The notes below the pieces were generated by a model. It did no database searches, had not been told where the DNA came from, and saw only the letters and a list, made by a program, of their open reading frames with translations. A DNA stretch of 64,000 nucleotides from Xenorhabdus sp. BG5 (GTDB lineage Bacteria; Pseudomonadota; Gammaproteobacteria; Enterobacterales; Enterobacteriaceae), in the NCBI RefSeq assembly GCF_015163665.1, contig NZ_JADEUG010000013.1, positions 1 through 64,000 of the forward strand, in the 5' to 3' direction. A program made the position numbers and the translations under genes. Below are positions 18,812 through 29,254 of the stretch, piece by piece (within the stretch, counting starts at the first letter, position 1; every line of letters begins with the position of its first letter).

Positions 18812-19825
18812 TTATTTCTTAGTTGCTTGATATACTTTGAATTTACCTGTTTGCGCAATAACTTGATGGCTGCCAAAGGCATTATCCAGCAGATTAGGAT
18901 AAGGTAAGAAAGCGTTTGCAACGATCCGCAATTTACCGCCGGATTTCAGATAATTGGGTGCCATGCGGATCATATCTTCCGCCACCGCCAGGTTAGTTTT
19001 TAAGCCATCATGGAAAGGGGGATTAGAAATAATCCAGTCGAATTTTTCTTCAATGGCAGAATATACATTACTTGTGACGACATTGCCTTTCAGTTTATTA
19101 GCTTGCAGAGTTGCCTTACTGGATACGATGGCGGCAGCATTGACATCACTTAATGTCAGGGACAAATCCGGGTTCTTTTTACCCAGCACAGCTGCCAATA
19201 CCCCAGCACCACAAGCCATATCCAACAGACTGCCAGAGATAGGGGCATCGAAAGTAGAAAGCAGCAGACGACTGCCGATATCCAAATCATCTTGGCTAAA
19301 TACGCCGGGCAGCGTATTGACGGCGATATCTTCCACTTGATAGCTGTTCCACCAATTGTTTTGATCAAATTGAACCTGGTTTTTCAATTGACCATAAAAC
19401 AGGCTGCAACGGCGTGCCGTGTCAATTTTGCGGAAAGTAGCGATGCCTTCCATTAACTTATCAACACTGCGTACACCACTACGGTTTTCACCCACAATAA
19501 AAATATCCGTACCGGGTGGCAAGATGGAAAACAGGTTGCGTAGTTGAAAACGTGCTTCTTGTTTGCTTTTTGACCAGTAATAAATCAGCGTATCACATCC
19601 TTTGATAAATGCGCTGTCCGCTACCAGGCCAAAGCAGGCATTATCACCAAGCTGGCGGATCAGGGATTGCCAGTGATGATATTGGTTAGTATGCACACGC
19701 ACACTTGCAGCTTCGATTTCCGTTGCCAGGTTATCCTGAAGATCACCGGCAAAGAGCAGATTGCGAGAGCGAAATTGCTCATGATGGCGCAGGATAACTT
19801 CGCTGGCCGGGGTTAATACTGACAT
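18812..19825 (-). CDS. rsmC: 16S rRNA m2G1207 methyltransferase RsmC
   Basis: A 337-residue SAM-dependent enzyme that methylates N2 of G1207 in 16S rRNA. The N-terminal half is a degenerate methyltransferase-like domain. The C-terminal half has the SAM-binding [18 protein letters not shown] and the catalytic SNPPFHDG (NPPF, typical of guanine-N2 methyltransferases). Divergent from holD, as in E. coli. Ribosome-binding site AAGGAGC precedes the ATG. Confidence 0.96.
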   Translation of the reverse strand: MSVLTPASEVILRHHEQFRSRNLLFAGDLQDNLATEIEAASVRVHTNQYHHWQSLIRQLGDNACFGLVADSAFIKGCDTLIYYWSKSKQEARFQLRNLFSILPPGTDIFIVGENRSGVRSVDKLMEGIATFRKIDTARRCSLFYGQLKNQVQFDQNNWWNSYQVEDIAVNTLPGVFSQDDLDIGSRLLLSTFDAPISGSLLDMACGAGVLAAVLGKKNPDLSLTLSDVNAAAIVSSKATLQANKLKGNVVTSNVYSAIEEKFDWIISNPPFHDGLKTNLAVAEDMIRMAPNYLKSGGKLRIVANAFLPYPNLLDNAFGSHQVIAQTGKFKVYQATKK

Positions 19826-19961
19826 CTATGTATAGCTCCTTATAAATCTTTATCTGAATATCAATATCAGCGGGCAAGACTGACAGGCTGGTTGGCGCAG
19901 AGCTAAGCCCTCTGATAATATATTACCTGTTATTTTTTTATGGCAGATGGAATAAAACACG

Positions 19962-20372
19962 ATGACAAAGCGTGACAGATTACTCTCCCGGTTGGGGATC
20001 ACCCAATGGGTTTTGCGTAGCCCAATGGCTTTGCAAGGTGAATTATCTGTCCTCATCCCTGATTCAACCCGTCTACTGATCATCAGTCATGATCACATAG
20101 ATTTAAGTCATTCATTGTTTGCTGATATTTTCACAGCCATGGGGATCGATGCCTCATCGGTATATTGCATCACGACAAAAGATGTTGAGCTACTTTCGGA
20201 ATCAATCCACTGCCCAAGCTGGCTGCTGGGGGTTGATATTACCTTACCAGTACAAGGGATTTCTTTGAGAAGCCCGGCATTAAATGATTTATCTCTTGAT
20301 GGGAATGCAAAACGTGCTCTTTGGCAACAAATTTACCATTATGAAGAATATTTCTCTATTAACTCCCGCTGA
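19962..20372 (+). CDS. holD: DNA polymerase III psi subunit HolD
   Basis: A 136-residue clamp-loader accessory protein that, with chi (HolC), links the loader to single-stranded DNA-binding protein. The N-terminal motif TKRDRLLSRLGITQWVLRSP is the part that contacts the clamp loader in E. coli. The C-terminal end overlaps the rimI start by 32 bp, an arrangement conserved in enterics and likely to couple translation. Confidence 0.92.
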   Translation: MTKRDRLLSRLGITQWVLRSPMALQGELSVLIPDSTRLLIISHDHIDLSHSLFADIFTAMGIDASSVYCITTKDVELLSESIHCPSWLLGVDITLPVQGISLRSPALNDLSLDGNAKRALWQQIYHYEEYFSINSR

Positions 20373-20817
20373 TCTTCCCGCAGCATTTCAAATAGAACAG
20401 GTCAGCCATGCGTTCCCGTGGAGTGAAAAAACCTTTTACGCCAATCAGGGGGAACGTTATCTCAACTATAAGATAACGCAGAATGACCAGATTATCGGTT
20501 TTGCGATAACACAGTATGTCATGGATGAAGCAACACTATTTAATATCGCTATTCACCCTGAATATCAATCACGGGGCTATGGCAGGGCATTGTTGGCGCA
20601 TCTCATCAACCTATTACCTGAAAAACAGATCAATACATTGTGGCTTGAAGTCAGACGCTCTAACCAGGCAGCCATTCGTTTATACGAAGAGATGGGTTTT
20701 AATGAAGTTTCCATCCGCAAGAATTATTACCCAACTACGGCAGGTAAGGAAGATGCCATTATTATGGCGTTGCCGTTGTTTGCAGTCGATTTGGGCAATA
20801 AGCCCAAAAATCACTGA
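20341..20817 (+). CDS. rimI: Ribosomal protein bS18 N-alpha-acetyltransferase RimI
   Basis: A 158-residue GNAT enzyme that acetylates the N-terminal alanine of ribosomal protein S18. Motif A is YQSRGYGRALLAHLI (about 75-90); LWLEVRRSNQAAIRLYEEMGF is the acceptor-side motif. I chose the ATG at 20341 (MKNISLL), inside the holD end; an upstream in-frame ATG adds non-family residues. In E. coli yjjG separates rimI and prfC; here it is missing. Confidence 0.94.
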   Translation: MKNISLLTPADLPAAFQIEQVSHAFPWSEKTFYANQGERYLNYKITQNDQIIGFAITQYVMDEATLFNIAIHPEYQSRGYGRALLAHLINLLPEKQINTLWLEVRRSNQAAIRLYEEMGFNEVSIRKNYYPTTAGKEDAIIMALPLFAVDLGNKPKNH

Positions 20818-20950
20818 TTGTTTATAACGCCAAGTTCAGCCAAAATAAACGCCAATCACGATTAACACGACGGATTTGCAAGTGGGGCGCCAATCAGGAG
20901 GCGCTTTCCAAGTGATATCAATCCGCCTACGGACTAGAAGATTCTAATTG

Positions 20951-22540
20951 ATGTCAAACTCTTCATTTCAGCAGGAAGTCGCGAAACGGCGCACTTTTGC
21001 AATCATTTCCCACCCGGATGCGGGTAAAACAACCATTACCGAAAAAGTATTACTGTTCGGACAGGCGATTCAGAAAGCGGGGACGGTAAAAGGTCGAGGC
21101 TCCAACCAACACGCTAAATCAGACTGGATGGAGATGGAAAAACAGCGTGGTATCTCTATCACCACCTCCGTAATGCAGTTTCCCTATTCTGACTGTTTGG
21201 TTAACTTACTGGATACCCCAGGGCACGAAGACTTCTCGGAAGATACTTACCGCACTTTAACAGCCGTTGACTGCTGTTTGATGGTCATTGACGCGGCGAA
21301 AGGGGTTGAGGATCGTACCCGTAAGTTGATGGAAGTGACTCGCCTGCGTGATACGCCGATCCTGACATTCATGAACAAGCTCGACCGTGATATTCGTGAT
21401 CCAATGGAGCTCATGGATGAAGTGGAAAATGAGCTGAACATTGCCTGTAGCCCGATTACATGGCCAATCGGCTGTGGTAAATCCTTTAAAGGCGTCTATC
21501 ACCTCTACTTTGATGAAACTTACCTGTACCAATCAGGTCAGGGACACACCATTCAGGACGTTCGCGCTATCAAAGGATTGGACAACCCTGAATTGGATAC
21601 GGCAGTGGGTGAAGAGCTGGCGAATCAATTGCGCGAAGAGCTGGAACTTGTCAAAGGCGCATCCCATGAATTTGATCAGGAAGCCTTTTTACAGGGAGAA
21701 TTAACACCCGTCTTCTTCGGTACTGCATTAGGTAACTTTGGTGTTGATCATATGTTGGATGGCCTGGTTAAATGGGCTCCAACCCCAATGCCGCGTCAGG
21801 CTAACGCACGTGAAGTGCCTGCCAGTGAAGAAAAATTCACCGGTTTTGTTTTCAAAATTCAGGCGAATATGGACCCGAAACACCGTGACCGTGTGGCATT
21901 TTTGCGGGTTGTTTCTGGTAAATATGAAAAAGGTATGAAACTGCGCCAAGTTCGCATTAAGAAAGATGTTGTCATTTCTGATGCACTGACCTTTATGGCA
22001 GGGGATCGTTCTCATGTCGAGCATGCCTATCCAGGGGACATTATCGGTCTGCACAATCATGGCACTATTCAGATTGGCGATACCTTCACTCAAGGTGAAG
22101 AGTTGAAGTTTACTGGCATCCCTAACTTTGCCCCTGAATTGTTCCGCCGTATTCGTCTGCGTGATCCGTTGAAGCAGAAACAGTTGCTGAAAGGTCTGGT
22201 GCAATTATCAGAAGAAGGTGCTGTACAGGTATTCCGCCCGCTGTCCAATAACGATCTGATCGTCGGTGCGGTAGGTGTGCTTCAGTTCGACGTAGTTGTT
22301 GCCCGTTTGAAAAGTGAATACAACGTTGAAGCGCTGTATGAGCCGGTTAATGTTTCTACGGCTCGCTGGGTAGAGTGCAACGATGCGAAGAAATTGGAAG
22401 ATTTCAAGCGCAAAAATGAGCAGAACTTGGCTCTCGATGGTGGTGATAACTTAACTTACATTGCACCAACCATGGTTAATTTAAACTTGACCAGTGAGCG
22501 CTATCCTGATGTGTCTTTCCGCAAGACGCGGGAACATTAA
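20951..22540 (+). CDS. prfC: Peptide chain release factor 3
   Basis: A 529-residue translational GTPase that removes RF1 and RF2 from the ribosome after peptide release. GTP-binding motifs are G1 [10 protein letters not shown]3 [10 protein letters not shown] and G4 FMNKLDRD. The length equals that of E. coli PrfC. The ATG at 20951 is preferred over the TTG directly before it. The ribosome-binding site is weak (AGAAGA). Confidence 0.98.
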   Translation: MSNSSFQQEVAKRRTFAIISHPDAGKTTITEKVLLFGQAIQKAGTVKGRGSNQHAKSDWMEMEKQRGISITTSVMQFPYSDCLVNLLDTPGHEDFSEDTYRTLTAVDCCLMVIDAAKGVEDRTRKLMEVTRLRDTPILTFMNKLDRDIRDPMELMDEVENELNIACSPITWPIGCGKSFKGVYHLYFDETYLYQSGQGHTIQDVRAIKGLDNPELDTAVGEELANQLREELELVKGASHEFDQEAFLQGELTPVFFGTALGNFGVDHMLDGLVKWAPTPMPRQANAREVPASEEKFTGFVFKIQANMDPKHRDRVAFLRVVSGKYEKGMKLRQVRIKKDVVISDALTFMAGDRSHVEHAYPGDIIGLHNHGTIQIGDTFTQGEELKFTGIPNFAPELFRRIRLRDPLKQKQLLKGLVQLSEEGAVQVFRPLSNNDLIVGAVGVLQFDVVVARLKSEYNVEALYEPVNVSTARWVECNDAKKLEDFKRKNEQNLALDGGDNLTYIAPTMVNLNLTSERYPDVSFRKTREH

Positions 22541-22550
22541 TTCCCTTTTT

Positions 22551-22584
22551 GGGCCAGCTATTCTGTTGGCCCTTATGATTTATT
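22551..22584 (+). terminator. Probable terminator of prfC
   Basis: GGGCCA (22551-22556) pairs with TGGCCC (22567-22572), followed by TTATGATTTATT. The T tract is interrupted, so this is a moderate call. Confidence 0.6.
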
Positions 22585-22738
22585 CTACCTGTATATTCTG
22601 TATTTCGTGCCAATAAAAGAATAATTCTCTGTGTTAATGAAAATATACGTTGTTTTTTGTAAATCTCATTTTATCGCTACTGGCTAATTGACATACTACC
22701 GCGGTGACAACTCTGGCTGAAATTAAAAAGGTGGTAGG

Positions 22739-23143
22739 ATGAAAAATATTAAGTTTACACATTCACTACTGGCTGTTGTTCTAGGCTCAGTATTGACCAG
22801 TAGTGCTCTGGCTGCGGATCTTTCTGTGGGAAAAACATTGGAGAGTACAGGGCAAAAAATCGATAAATCTCTCGACAGTGCAGGGGGCAAAATTGATAAC
22901 TCCTTGCAAAAAGCAGATGATTTTTTAGACGATAGTGCCATTACAGCAAAAGTGAAAGAAAAATTGCTGGAACATAAGGGCTTAAATAGTCATGACATTT
23001 CAGTGAAAACGGAAAAAGGCGTTGTCTATCTTTCCGGTTTTGTCAAAAACAAACATCAGGCGGCAAAGATAGTTAAGATTGTTCATGGAATAAAAGGCGT
23101 CAAATCAGTAAAAAGCACGATAGAGATTAAAAAGCAATCTTAA
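22739..23143 (+). CDS. osmY: Short OsmY-like periplasmic BON-domain protein
   Basis: A 134-residue protein with a signal peptide ending SSALA (about 1-25). An alpha-helical linker of repeated KSLDSAGGKIDNSLQKAD type follows. Only one BON domain is present (about 65-132: DDSAITAKVKEKLLEHKG, VVYLSGFVKNKHQAAKIV). E. coli OsmY is 201 residues with two BON domains, so this version lacks one. Location after prfC is the osmY locus. BON proteins bind phospholipid membranes and protect the envelope under osmotic stress. A candidate sigma-S-type -10 (CATACTA) lies 45 bp upstream. Confidence 0.82.
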   Translation: MKNIKFTHSLLAVVLGSVLTSSALAADLSVGKTLESTGQKIDKSLDSAGGKIDNSLQKADDFLDDSAITAKVKEKLLEHKGLNSHDISVKTEKGVVYLSGFVKNKHQAAKIVKIVHGIKGVKSVKSTIEIKKQS

Positions 23144-23170
23144 TCTGAAAAAATAACAAACATTGAGAAT

Positions 23171-23206
23171 AGAGTGGCTATTATCAGCCACTCTTTCTGT
23201 TTCTTT
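23171..23206 (+). terminator. Rho-independent terminator of osmY
   Basis: A 9-bp perfect stem, AGAGTGGCT/AGCCACTCT, with a 6-nt loop, then TTCTGTTTCTTTT. Confidence 0.82.
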
Positions 23207-23394
23207 TCCTCAAATAATATCTTGTTAAGTGACGAGATTACTCATTCGCTGGCGGCATTCTGATAACTTGCTATTCTCATATCAATTTAACGATTGATGC
23301 TTTATTTCTTCACTTTTTATAAAAATGTTACAAGCAAGTTGTTTGAGCAACGATATACTGATAGATATTCGGCGGCTTTCAGAGGGAGAGAAGA

Positions 23395-24501
23395 GTGGGG
23401 AAACATATTTCAATAACATTGGGTAATATCGAGCCTTTAGCTTATAAGTCACAGATTAAACCTGGGAAAATTGCTCTTGTTTGTGAAGGTGGTGGTCAGC
23501 GAGGTATTTTTACTGCCGGTGTTTTGGATGAATTTCTCCGTCTTGGTTTTAATCCGTTTGAACTGTTCCTTGGGACATCTGCGGGAGCGCAAAACCTTTC
23601 TGCCTATATTTGTGGTCAGAGGGGGTATGCACGCAAGGTAATCAACCGTTATACAACCGACCCCGCTTTTTTTAATCCATTGCGCTTTGTGCGCGGTGGA
23701 CATTTGATCGATTTAGATTGGTATATTGATACCCTATCTGAGCAATTGCCCCTCAATATTTCTGTCGCAATGCGCCAGTTTGATGTTGGACGTGAATTTT
23801 ACATGTGTGCTTGCCGCTCGGATAATTTTGAGCCGAGTTACTTGCATCCAGATGACAAAAATTGGATGGATATTGTCAAGGCCTCAAGCGCCATTCCGGG
23901 ATTTTATCGTAACGGAGTGACGCTTGGTGATGTGGTTTATCAAGATGGTGGTATTTGTGATGCGATCCCCGTGCAGGAGGCCTATCGCCGAGGAGCGGAT
24001 ACTATCGTTGTGATTCGCACAGTGCCTTCACAGCTTTACTATACGCCTCAGTGGTTCAAGCGTATGGAGCGCTGGTTAGAGGTGAGTAGTTTGCAAAAAA
24101 TGGTCAAGATGCTTAACCTTCATGCACACAGTTACCGTCGAACCCAGAAATTTATCGAAAATCCACCGGGTGATGTGCAAATCTTCGAAATTTACCCACC
24201 AGCACCATTGGCAACAATGGCTTTAGGCAGTCGGCTCAGTGCGCTAAATCAGGATTATCATTTAGGGCGGCGTTGTGGACGATATTTTCTGGCAACGATT
24301 GGGCATACTTTTGTTGAAGGAAAATTTGGGCATACAGAACGTAAAAGTTATGGGGTATGCCGTACAGGGTTAAGTTCTGATCGCAACTGTTTTCGGCGAA
24401 ACCATTTCCTGAACAGCGGCAATCATTGCCCGCCAGCGGAGCCTCCTGCGCCAGAGGTGGTGGAGCCGTCAAGAACTCTCATGATAAATAAGTTGGACTA
24501 G
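23395..24501 (+). CDS. yjjU: Patatin-like phospholipase YjjU
   Basis: A 368-residue patatin-fold lipase homologue. It carries the oxyanion-hole GGGQRGIFTAG, nucleophile motif GTSAGA (GxSxG) and the catalytic-dyad DGG (YQDGGICDAIP). It closely follows E. coli YjjU through IFEIYPPAPL and RRCGRYFLATIGH. The last ~60 residues are divergent and rich in Cys and Pro. It starts with GTG behind AGAGGGAGAG. yjjV starts directly after its stop codon, so the two are co-translated. Confidence 0.93.
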   Translation: MGKHISITLGNIEPLAYKSQIKPGKIALVCEGGGQRGIFTAGVLDEFLRLGFNPFELFLGTSAGAQNLSAYICGQRGYARKVINRYTTDPAFFNPLRFVRGGHLIDLDWYIDTLSEQLPLNISVAMRQFDVGREFYMCACRSDNFEPSYLHPDDKNWMDIVKASSAIPGFYRNGVTLGDVVYQDGGICDAIPVQEAYRRGADTIVVIRTVPSQLYYTPQWFKRMERWLEVSSLQKMVKMLNLHAHSYRRTQKFIENPPGDVQIFEIYPPAPLATMALGSRLSALNQDYHLGRRCGRYFLATIGHTFVEGKFGHTERKSYGVCRTGLSSDRNCFRRNHFLNSGNHCPPAEPPAPEVVEPSRTLMINKLD

Positions 24502-25272
24502 ATGCTTATTGATACACATTGCCATTTTGATTTCCCTCCTTTTGCTGGTGATGAAATAGCGAGCCTGCAACAAGCCAGACAAATGGGTGTAGAAAAAATT
24601 ATCGTTCCCACAATAAGTCAAACAAACTTCCAGAGAGTTTCTGCGTTGGCTGAGGCTTACTCTCCGATTTATGCCGCATTTGGTTTGCATCCCCTCTATA
24701 TTGCTGAACACCAAGAGGTTCATTTGAATGAGTTGGAGCAAAAACTAGAGGAAAAAGGGGCCAAATACGTGGCGGTAGGTGAAATCGGTCTTGACCTTTA
24801 TATGCCAGATCCTCAGTTTGAAAAGCAGAAGAGCATGTTAGAAGTACAGCTAAAACTAGCGAAACAATATGATCTACCTGTGATCCTCCATTCCAGAAAA
24901 AGCCATGATCAATTGTCGGCAATCTTGAGAAAACATAAGTTACCGCGCACAGGGGTTATTCATGGTTTTGCAGGGAGTTTATCCCAGGCTCAAGCCTTTA
25001 TTCGCCAGGGGTTTTACATTGGTGTCGGAGGGACAATTACCTACGACAGGGCACAAAAAACACGTAACACTATTGCACAATTACCTCTGTCATCTTTGGT
25101 ATTGGAAACGGATGCACCTGATATGCCGTTATCGGGATTTCAGGGGCAACCAAATCGGCCAGAAAGAGTTGCACAAATTTTTTCCACATTGTGTGAGTTG
25201 CGTCGAGAGCCGTCAGATGAAATTGCCAATCAAATTTACCAAAATAGTATGATCCTATTTGCACTGAGTTGA
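24502..25272 (+). CDS. yjjV: TatD-family metal-dependent hydrolase YjjV
   Basis: A 256-residue TIM-barrel hydrolase with the metal-binding HxH (DTHCHFD), GEIGLDLY, HSRKSH, HGFAGS and ETDAPD blocks that define the TatD nuclease family. It begins at the base after the yjjU TAG (TAGATG). E. coli carries yjjW-yjjI (glycyl-radical activase and enzyme) after yjjV; here they are absent and a nucleoside transporter follows. Confidence 0.93.
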   Translation: MLIDTHCHFDFPPFAGDEIASLQQARQMGVEKIIVPTISQTNFQRVSALAEAYSPIYAAFGLHPLYIAEHQEVHLNELEQKLEEKGAKYVAVGEIGLDLYMPDPQFEKQKSMLEVQLKLAKQYDLPVILHSRKSHDQLSAILRKHKLPRTGVIHGFAGSLSQAQAFIRQGFYIGVGGTITYDRAQKTRNTIAQLPLSSLVLETDAPDMPLSGFQGQPNRPERVAQIFSTLCELRREPSDEIANQIYQNSMILFALS

Positions 25273-25442
25273 CTTATTATATATTAATAATGCTTAACTT
25301 GTATTTCTTGCTTGTTTATCCTGTTTTTTACCTTTTCCTCCGTTAAATTATCTAATCCCACCGAAATTAGATGGATTTATGTGATGTATATCTCATTTTT
25401 CATTTTTATATTACTTTTTGCGACATTAATTTGTGATGTTAG

Positions 25443-25473
25443 TTGCTTGTTCTTTTTTAGTCCTAGGTATAAT
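25443..25473 (+). promoter_or_regulatory. Candidate promoter of the nucleoside transporter gene
   Basis: TTGCTT (25443-25448) and a perfect TATAAT (25468-25473) with a 19-bp spacer, about 80 bp upstream of the start codon. The -10 is strong; the -35 and spacing are poor, so an activator such as CRP is likely (a half-site TGTGA lies at 25432-25436). Confidence 0.5.
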
Positions 25474-25487
25474 CGCCCCACACACAA

Positions 25488-25517
25488 TGTCAGTAGAATC
25501 TTATGGAATAACTGACA
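25488..25517. promoter_or_regulatory. Inverted repeat, possible operator before nupX
   Basis: TGTCAGT (25488-25494) and ACTGACA (25511-25517) form a perfect 7-bp inverted repeat with a 16-bp spacer, just downstream of the candidate -10. It could be an operator for DeoR- or CytR-type control of nucleoside genes, or a leader hairpin. It does not match the E. coli DeoR box TGTTAGAATTCTAACA well. Confidence 0.45.
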
Positions 25518-25556
25518 TATTTTCTTATTATTTTTTAGTGAACAGGGATCCTTCCA

Positions 25557-26834
25557 ATGCAACTCCTTATGAGCCTGGTCGGGATGGCAGTGCTGGTTTT
25601 TATCGCAGTACTCTTCTCCAGTAATTATCGAGCCATTAAAATCCGTACTGTCCTGGGCGCCTTTCTGATGCAGGTTGCCGTTGGGGCATTTGTACTTTAC
25701 GTACCTGCCGGTAAAGACATTCTGGGGGGAATGTCAAAAGGCGTTTCCAACGTAATTGGATACGGGCAAAAAGGAACAGATTTTATTTTTGGCGGCCTGG
25801 TGTCCGACAAAATGTTTGAATTGTTCGGCGGCGGCGGTTTTGTTTTTGCCCTGCGTGTCCTGCCAGTCATTGTTTTCTTCTCATCACTCATTGCAGTGTT
25901 GTATTACATGGGCATTATGCAGATCGTCATCAAAATATTGGGTGGCGGATTGCAGAAGATATTGGGAACTTCACGGACTGAATCTTTGTCTGCGACTGCG
26001 AATATTTTCGTAGGTCAAACTGAGGCGCCTTTGGTTGTACGTCCGTACATTTCGACCATGACCCAGTCTGAGTTGTTCGCTGTGATGTGTGGTGGCCTGG
26101 CTTCTGTTGCCGGTTCTGTACTGGCGGGCTATGCATCTATGGGTGTTCCATTGGAATACCTGATTGCGGCTTCATTTATGGCTGCACCAGGTGGTTTGCT
26201 GTTTGCAAAATTGCTGGTGCCGGAAACAGAAAAGACTCACGATACGACTGATGCGATGTCGCTGATTGCGGCGGAAGATCGTCCTGCAAATATTATTGAT
26301 GCTGCGGCATCGGGTGCTGCATCCGGTATGCAGTTAGCCCTGAATGTCGGCGCCATGCTGTTGGCATTCACCGCATTGATTGCTTTGCTGAACGGTATCT
26401 TAAGCGGTATCGGCGGCTGGTTTGATTATCCTCAATTATCGATGGAATTGGTTTTGGGTTGGGTTTTTGCACCAATCGCCTACCTGATCGGTATTCCGTG
26501 GAATGAGGCAACCATTGCGGGTTCTTTCATCGGGCAGAAATTAGTTGTCAATGAATTCGTGGCATTCATGAACTTTAGTGAATACCTGCCAGCAGATGAT
26601 GTTGTTAAGGCGGCAGGTCTGCAAGTGCTTTCTGACCATACTAAAGCCATTATCTCTTTTGCTCTGTGTGGTTTCGCTAACTTGTCTTCTGTTGCGATCC
26701 TTCTGGGCGGCTTAGGTGGTATGGCACCAAATCGTCGCGGTGACATTGCTCGTTTCGGTTTGAAAGCCGTATTGGCGGGTTCACTCTCTAACTTGATGAG
26801 TGCAACAATTGCCGGATTCTTCCTCTCGTTGTAA
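25557..26834 (+). CDS. NupC/CNT-family nucleoside transporter (NupX-like)
   Basis: A 425-residue concentrative nucleoside transporter that couples nucleoside uptake to a proton gradient. Conserved blocks include [16 protein letters not shown] (Q-T/N-E motif of the substrate site), [34 protein letters not shown] and [13 protein letters not shown]. It resembles E. coli NupX/YeiM (GQNE, 416 residues) more than NupC. It lies directly upstream of deoCABD, so imported nucleosides would feed the catabolic operon. The terminator at 26860 limits read-through. Confidence 0.92.
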   Translation: MQLLMSLVGMAVLVFIAVLFSSNYRAIKIRTVLGAFLMQVAVGAFVLYVPAGKDILGGMSKGVSNVIGYGQKGTDFIFGGLVSDKMFELFGGGGFVFALRVLPVIVFFSSLIAVLYYMGIMQIVIKILGGGLQKILGTSRTESLSATANIFVGQTEAPLVVRPYISTMTQSELFAVMCGGLASVAGSVLAGYASMGVPLEYLIAASFMAAPGGLLFAKLLVPETEKTHDTTDAMSLIAAEDRPANIIDAAASGAASGMQLALNVGAMLLAFTALIALLNGILSGIGGWFDYPQLSMELVLGWVFAPIAYLIGIPWNEATIAGSFIGQKLVVNEFVAFMNFSEYLPADDVVKAAGLQVLSDHTKAIISFALCGFANLSSVAILLGGLGGMAPNRRGDIARFGLKAVLAGSLSNLMSATIAGFFLSL

Positions 26835-26859
26835 GAAGCAGGAAGTCTATATCACATTG

Positions 26860-26893
26860 AATGCAGGTGAGATTTCTCACCTGCATTTGTTTT
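26860..26893 (+). terminator. Strong terminator between nupX and deoC
   Basis: A 12-bp perfect stem, AATGCAGGTGAG (26860-26871) with CTCACCTGCATT (26876-26887), ATTT loop, then TGTTTT. deoC starts 50 bp later, so the deo operon probably has its own promoter or relies on partial read-through. Confidence 0.88.
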
Positions 26894-26942
26894 AAGTCTG
26901 TTGTCTGATTCAGTGACGATAATAATACCGTTGGAGAGTTTT

Positions 26943-27722
26943 ATGACCGATTTAACTGCCGCCGCTCAGCAGGCGCTGAGTTTGATGGATTTAACTACAC
27001 TTAATGATGATGATACCGATGAGAAAGTGGCAGCACTTTGTCGTCAGGCAAACAGTCCTGCCGGACAGACGGCCGCTATCTGTATCTACCCACGTTTTAT
27101 CCCTATGGCACGTAAGGTATTACGCGAACAGGGAACCCCTGATATTCGCATTGCCACGGTGACTAATTTCCCGCATGGCAATGATGATATCGACATTGCA
27201 CTGGCTGAAACTTGTGCTGCCATAGCTTATGGTGCTGATGAAGTGGATGTTGTTTTTCCTTATCGTGCATTGATGGCCGGTAATGAGCAGATTGGTTTTG
27301 ATTTGGTAACAGCCTGCAAAACGGCCTGTGTTGAAGCAGGCGTCTGGCTAAAAGTCATCATTGAAACGGGTGAATTAAAAGAAGCCGCTTTGATTCGCAA
27401 GGCATCTGAAATTTCCATTCAGGCTGGAGCGGATTTCATCAAAACGTCAACCGGTAAGGTTCCGGTTAATGCGACGCTGGAAAGTGCCGAAATTATGCTG
27501 AGCGTGATCCGTGATATGGGGGTAGGTGATAACGTTGGTTTTAAACCGGCAGGTGGTGTGCGTACTGCCGAAGAAGCGGCACAATATTTGGCGTTGGCAG
27601 AACGTATTATGGGAAACAAATGGGTTGATTCCCGTCACTTCCGTTTCGGTGCTTCCAGTTTGTTGGGCAGTTTGCTGACGACTCTTGGCTACCAGAGTCA
27701 AAAACAGAGTAGTGGTTATTGA
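26943..27722 (+). CDS. deoC: Deoxyribose-phosphate aldolase
   Basis: Splits 2-deoxyribose 5-phosphate into acetaldehyde and glyceraldehyde 3-phosphate. It is a 259-residue class I aldolase, the same length as E. coli DeoC. The Schiff-base lysine lies in FIKTSTGKV, with [11 protein letters not shown] holding the second active-site lysine and KVIIETGEL nearby. The ATG at 26943 (GGAGAG upstream) gives the family N-terminus; earlier in-frame starts do not. First gene of deoCABD. Confidence 0.97.
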   Translation: MTDLTAAAQQALSLMDLTTLNDDDTDEKVAALCRQANSPAGQTAAICIYPRFIPMARKVLREQGTPDIRIATVTNFPHGNDDIDIALAETCAAIAYGADEVDVVFPYRALMAGNEQIGFDLVTACKTACVEAGVWLKVIIETGELKEAALIRKASEISIQAGADFIKTSTGKVPVNATLESAEIMLSVIRDMGVGDNVGFKPAGGVRTAEEAAQYLALAERIMGNKWVDSRHFRFGASSLLGSLLTTLGYQSQKQSSGY

Positions 27723-27806
27723 GATCAATAATGATTAATTGCACACACGCTAAGATAGTGTGCATGACTGCCATTCTTTTCAGATAATAATGATTGGGAG
27801 GTAGCT

Positions 27807-29177
27807 TTGTTTCTGGCACAGGAAATTATCCGCAAAAAACGTGATGGTCATCCATTGAATGAAGAAGAGATCCGCTTCTTTATTAACGGCGTCCGCGATA
27901 ATACGGTTTCCGAAGGGCAGATTGCTGCACTGGCAATGACTATCTATTTCCATGACATGACGATGGATGAACGTGTCGCATTGACATTAGCGATGCGTGA
28001 TTCTGGTACGGTTTTAGACTGGAAAAAATTGAATTTACCCGGCCCGATTGTCGATAAACACTCGACGGGCGGTGTGGGGGATGTCACTTCCCTGATGCTT
28101 GGCCCAATGGTGGCAGCTTGCGGGGGATATGTGCCGATGATATCGGGACGTGGCTTGGGGCATACCGGGGGAACGCTGGATAAATTAGAATCCATTCCCA
28201 ATTTTGACATTTTCCCTGATGAGTACCGTTTCCGCGATATTATTCGAGATGTAGGTATTGCCATTATCGGCCAGACAAATTCGCTGGCACCTGCGGATAA
28301 ACGCTTTTATGCGACGCGCGATATCACGGCGACCGTTGATTCTATCCCTTTGATTACCGCCTCTATCTTGGGCAAAAAATTAGCCGAAGGGCTGGATGCT
28401 TTAGTCATGGATGTGAAAGTGGGTTCTGGGGCATTTATGCCGACCTACGAACAATCGGAACAGCTGGCCGAAGCCATCGTTGAAGTCGCCAATGGTGCGG
28501 GATGTAAGACTACGGCACTATTGACGGATATGAATCAAGTTTTGGCATCCAGCGCGGGTAATGCTTTGGAAGTGCGTGAAGCTGTCCAATTCCTGACGGG
28601 GGAATACCGTAACCCGCGGTTACTTGAAGTCACCATGGCATTATCTGCTGAAATGCTAGTGTCAGGTAATTTAGCTATTGATCGTGACGATGCATACCAT
28701 AAATTACAAGCAGCACTGGACAGTGGCAAGGCGGCGGAAACATTTGGTCGCATGGTGGCCGCACAGAAAGGGCCGACTGATTTTGTTGAAAATTACACCC
28801 GCTATCTCCCGACTGCGGAATTTGTCAAGCCAGTATTGGCTGGAGAGGTGTTAGCTGAACAGATGTTAGCGGGAAAAAATTGCATTGTTGCAGAAATGGA
28901 TACCCGTGTCTTAGGAATGTCTGTTGTTGCATTGGGTGGAGGACGTCGTAAGGCAACAGATCCGATTAATTACAGTGTGGGGCTGAGCGATATCAGTGCG
29001 CTAGGCACAAATGTGAATGCGGATACTCCCTTGGCAATGATTCATGCTAACAGTGAGCATGACTGGCATGAAGCCGCAGAAGCAGTACGTAAGGCGTTTG
29101 TTTTTAAAGAAACAGTTTTTAAGGAAAGCGAGACACAAGCCACTACACCGATGGTTTATCGTTATATCCGTGGATAA
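27807..29177 (+). CDS. deoA: Thymidine phosphorylase
   Basis: Phosphorolysis of thymidine to thymine and 2-deoxyribose 1-phosphate. A 456-residue protein that lines up with E. coli DeoA from the start ([13 protein letters not shown]). The glycine-rich phosphate site is [13 protein letters not shown], the signature [16 protein letters not shown]. It begins at TTG, 4 nt after GGAGGTAGC; E. coli deoA also uses UUG, so this rare start is conserved. Confidence 0.97.
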   Translation: MFLAQEIIRKKRDGHPLNEEEIRFFINGVRDNTVSEGQIAALAMTIYFHDMTMDERVALTLAMRDSGTVLDWKKLNLPGPIVDKHSTGGVGDVTSLMLGPMVAACGGYVPMISGRGLGHTGGTLDKLESIPNFDIFPDEYRFRDIIRDVGIAIIGQTNSLAPADKRFYATRDITATVDSIPLITASILGKKLAEGLDALVMDVKVGSGAFMPTYEQSEQLAEAIVEVANGAGCKTTALLTDMNQVLASSAGNALEVREAVQFLTGEYRNPRLLEVTMALSAEMLVSGNLAIDRDDAYHKLQAALDSGKAAETFGRMVAAQKGPTDFVENYTRYLPTAEFVKPVLAGEVLAEQMLAGKNCIVAEMDTRVLGMSVVALGGGRRKATDPINYSVGLSDISALGTNVNADTPLAMIHANSEHDWHEAAEAVRKAFVFKETVFKESETQATTPMVYRYIRG

Positions 29178-29254
29178 ACCGTACAAGCATTTAAATTGAT
29201 TTTAATAGCTGGCAGTTTCCGCATTGATAGCGTGAATTGACGCAGGAGAAAATT

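Noticed and set aside
25312..25624. Small open frames between yjjV and the nucleoside transporter gene
   Set aside because: AT-rich, hydrophobic by composition, overlapping the promoter, and without ribosome-binding sites.
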